Both the position numbers and the translations under genes were made by a program. The notes beneath the pieces were generated by a model, which was not told where the DNA came from, did not search any database, and was given only the letters and a program-made list of their open reading frames with translations. A stretch of DNA of 64,000 bases from Holophagales bacterium. Lineage in GTDB: Bacteria; Acidobacteriota; Thermoanaerobaculia; UBA5066. This document shows positions 61,993-64,000 of the stretch, one piece after another; position 1 is the first letter of the stretch, and every line of letters starts with the position of its first letter. Location: positions 186,001 through 250,000 of the forward strand of contig JADKBZ010000004.1 in NCBI GenBank assembly GCA_016714815.1, in the 5' to 3' direction.

Positions 61993-64000
61993 CTACGCCT
62001 GCTTCCAGACCTCGATGGAATCGATGAGGCCTTCGTCGCCGAGGAACGAAACGCGGTCGCCGACTTTCCGGCCGAGGAGGCCCTTGGAGACGTCGGCGAG
62101 GTAGGAGTAGACGTCGGCTTCGGGCCTCGAGTCCCACGGGCCGAGCAGGGTCACGGCGCGCGTCCCTCCGAGCAGCCGGAGGATGACTCGCGTGCCGGGC
62201 CTCACCTCGGTGGTGTCGACGGTGGCCGGGTCGAGGACGCGGGCCTTGCGGAGCTCCTCCTGGAGGCGGGCGACGCGGACGTCGAGGTCCTGCTGGCGCT
62301 GCTTGCGCGCCTGGTACTCGAAGTTCTCGGAGAGGTCGCCCTCGGCGCGGGCGAGCGCGAGCCCCTTCGTGTTCTCGGGAATATCGACGTGGGCGAGCTT
62401 CTCGAGCTCCATCTTCTTCCCTTCGAGCGCCTCTTCCGTCACGAAGAAGTTCTCGTCGCCCCCCTTGCGAAGGTCGGGGAACCGCATCTCGGCGGCAGAG
62501 AAGAGGGCGGCCCGGCGATGCGGCTCGAGGTCGTTGTGCCGGTCGAGCGCCTGGAGGAACTGCTGCGCGTCCTCGAGCGTCGCCTGCTTCACGAGCCACG
62601 CCGCGGCCATCCCGGTCCGGTCGAAGAGCTCGCGAATCTTCGCGCGCCCTCCCCCGAGGTCTTCCCACGAGGCGGCGTCGAGGAGCCGGCCGAGGACCGT
62701 CGGGGTCAGGCGGGCGCGGAAGGACTCGTCCTGGGCGGCGCGAAGGCCGAACCAGAGGAATGCCTTGGGTCCGCTCCGGGGCGACTTCAGGAGCTTGTCG
62801 AGCGTCGCCTCGCGCGTCGGAGGGTCGACCTCGGCGAGCCGGCGGTCGATGAGGTCGAGCGTCCGGGCGTCCTCCTCGCGGAAGAACCACTCGGCGACGA
62901 GCCTCGGACCGTCCTGCGGCCGCGAGGAGAGGAGCCCTTCCAGGAACCGCTCGCGCGAGAGCCGGTCCTCGATGTGCCCCAGCATCGGCAGCGGGGAATC
63001 GGGGACGAGCTCCTCCGGGGCGAAGCCGAGGGAGACCCCTTCGACCTTCTCGGCGGCGACCGCGAGCTCGTAGGCGAGGGAGACGTTCGTGGCACGAACC
63101 TCCCGCGCGTCCTCCGCGAGCTTGGCGGCCATCCGGGAGGCGAGCACGGGGTCGCGCTTGGAGTTCTTCCTGTAGAAGTCGAGCCGCGCCTCGGGGGTGT
63201 GGGCCTTCTCGAACTTCGCGAGGATGGCGGCGTCGGCAGCCTCCGTCGTGTGCGTCCACTCCACGGTGGCGCTCTTGCCCGACCCGTGCAGGACGACGTG
63301 GGCGTTCTTGCGCGCGGCCGTCCACCACGACGTCCAGCGCTCCTCGGGAACGAGGCCCGCCACCGCCTCCTTCACGTCCGCCAGGGCAAGGGGCCGGCCG
63401 AACGAGTCGAGGAGCCTCCGGAGCCCCTCGGACGGATCGGACAGGACGAGGGCGCCGAGCGCCTCGCGCGAGGTCAGCTTCTGGTGGAGGAAATGCCCGT
63501 CCGGGAGGGGAGTCAGGCTCTTCGCGGCGACGCCGATCGGGATCGAGACGCCGACCGACTTCTCGAAGTCGACCCGGACGGCGTCGAGGGCAAAGTTCAT
63601 CTCGACGACCTTCCCCGCCCCGCGGCCCGCCATGAAGAAGCAGCGGCCGACCTCGAACGTCAGCCACTTCTCAGCCCGCTCCATCCGCGCGAGCCCGTCG
63701 ACGGGCTCCTTCGCCTCGCGGAAGCGGAACCGTCCGAGGAGCGTCGTGAGGGAGGGCGAGTCGGGGTAGGCCAGCCGGATCGCTTCCTCGAAGTGCTTGT
63801 GGAAGCCGTCCTGCGTCGAGGGCGTCGCCCCTGCGCGAACGGCCTCCTTGAGCAGCGCCCACCGAAGGCGGTTCGACTCCGGGGAGGTTCCCGGCCCCTT
63901 CAGCGTCGCGTCGGCGAGCGTCGCGAGGTTCTGGAGCCGCCCCTTCTGTCCCGAGGCCCGGGCCAGCCCCCGGAATGCTGCCAGAAGCAGCTCACCGTTG
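61993..64000 (-). CDS. Long GreA/GreB-domain protein (N-terminus beyond right edge)
   Basis: The frame is open to the end of the window, so the start is missing; 668 codons are visible. The last ~160 residues contain a GreA-type coiled coil and C-terminal domain: GLALARAEGDLSENFEYQARKQ, whose Asp/Glu sit at the tip of the Gre coiled coil, then RPGTRVILRLLGG and the end DVSKGLLGRKVGDRVSF. Gre factors rescue stalled RNA polymerase. The preceding 500 residues are mostly helical, with no named domain. Similar long Gre proteins are known in Chlamydia and others. An internal ATG at 63684 is not the start, since the upstream part is also coding-like. Confidence 0.8.
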   Translation of the reverse strand, partial: NGELLLAAFRGLARASGQKGRLQNLATLADATLKGPGTSPESNRLRWALLKEAVRAGATPSTQDGFHKHFEEAIRLAYPDSPSLTTLLGRFRFREAKEPVDGLARMERAEKWLTFEVGRCFFMAGRGAGKVVEMNFALDAVRVDFEKSVGVSIPIGVAAKSLTPLPDGHFLHQKLTSREALGALVLSDPSEGLRRLLDSFGRPLALADVKEAVAGLVPEERWTSWWTAARKNAHVVLHGSGKSATVEWTHTTEAADAAILAKFEKAHTPEARLDFYRKNSKRDPVLASRMAAKLAEDAREVRATNVSLAYELAVAAEKVEGVSLGFAPEELVPDSPLPMLGHIEDRLSRERFLEGLLSSRPQDGPRLVAEWFFREEDARTLDLIDRRLAEVDPPTREATLDKLLKSPRSGPKAFLWFGLRAAQDESFRARLTPTVLGRLLDAASWEDLGGGRAKIRELFDRTGMAAAWLVKQATLEDAQQFLQALDRHNDLEPHRRAALFSAAEMRFPDLRKGGDENFFVTEEALEGKKMELEKLAHVDIPENTKGLALARAEGDLSENFEYQARKQRQQDLDVRVARLQEELRKARVLDPATVDTTEVRPGTRVILRLLGGTRAVTLLGPWDSRPEADVYSYLADVSKGLLGRKVGDRVSFLGDEGLIDSIEVWKQA

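Overview
The window is a GC-rich stretch (roughly 70 percent by eye) of a diderm bacterium. It encodes YajC, a PBP1b-type peptidoglycan synthase with a UB2H domain, an outer-membrane beta-barrel protein and sigma-54 regulation. The gene mix would fit an Acidobacteriota-like or deltaproteobacterial-grade genome, but no marker here settles the phylum. Most of the window is ordinary chromosome: short operons of housekeeping and stress genes with many 4-bp stop/start overlaps (ATGA, GTGA, and twice an unusual CTGA).

Layout. 1-6,990: an SbcC/YhaN-like ATPase (cut by the left edge) with its SbcD-like nuclease, tgt-yajC, a FYDLN zinc-ribbon protein, folK and a serine acetyltransferase. 7-13.6 kb: small secreted proteins, a thioredoxin-fold protein, an AlkD-like protein, mnmA, a pterin dehydratase, a PAS-LuxR regulator and a PepSY-like protein. 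13.6-25.5 kb: PafA-like phosphatase, rsmH, a trans-sulfuration enzyme, pfkA, an FHA-GAF cyclase, a malonyl-CoA-synthetase-like ligase with an acyl-CoA dehydrogenase, thpR and an M64 peptidase. 25.5-31.4 kb: repeat debris, msrA, then a lipid-modification operon (flavoprotein, DUF1365, Cfa, DUF2062, second Cfa-like methyltransferase). 31.6-36.3 kb: HD-GYP-like protein, three poorly known genes (two frameshifted), queC and queE. 36.5-42.1 kb: two diverged copies of a ~1-kb cassette (sigma-54 promoter, membrane-anchored GcvH-like protein, terminator) flanking capA, an NlpC/P60 gene and an SGNH hydrolase. 42.1-48.4 kb: a truncated cysteine synthase, a CMD protein, a HhH glycosylase, PBP1b, and a rubredoxin-radical SAM-class II aldolase set.

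The most distinctive region is 48.4-61.9 kb. It holds a glycyl-radical arylacetate decarboxylase operon, transcribed leftward as hpdB-hpdC-MFS transporter-hpdA-outer-membrane porin. A sigma-54 activator gene (CBS-PAS-PAS-AAA+-Fis) follows it, with its own TATAAT promoter. A near-consensus -24/-12 promoter (TGGCAGC-N4-TTGC) precedes hpdB, and the same pattern precedes both GcvH-like cassettes. HpdB keeps the cysteine, glycine and substrate-contact residues of 4-hydroxyphenylacetate decarboxylase at matching spacing, so the likely chemistry is conversion of an arylacetate (4-hydroxyphenylacetate to p-cresol; phenylacetate to toluene is the alternative). Divergent from it lies a little-studied set: two tandem DUF4125-like proteins with internal repeats, a TPR protein, a DUF4037-like protein with a nucleotidyltransferase signature, and a broken arylacetonitrilase-type nitrilase whose 3' end is lost near a mobile-element-like repeat. 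The window ends in a long GreA-domain protein.

About six genes are interrupted by 1-2 nt indels, several at G or C runs and several still ending in exact ATGA overlaps with the next gene. Some may be consensus errors; the second GcvH-like copy and the nitrilase look genuinely decayed.
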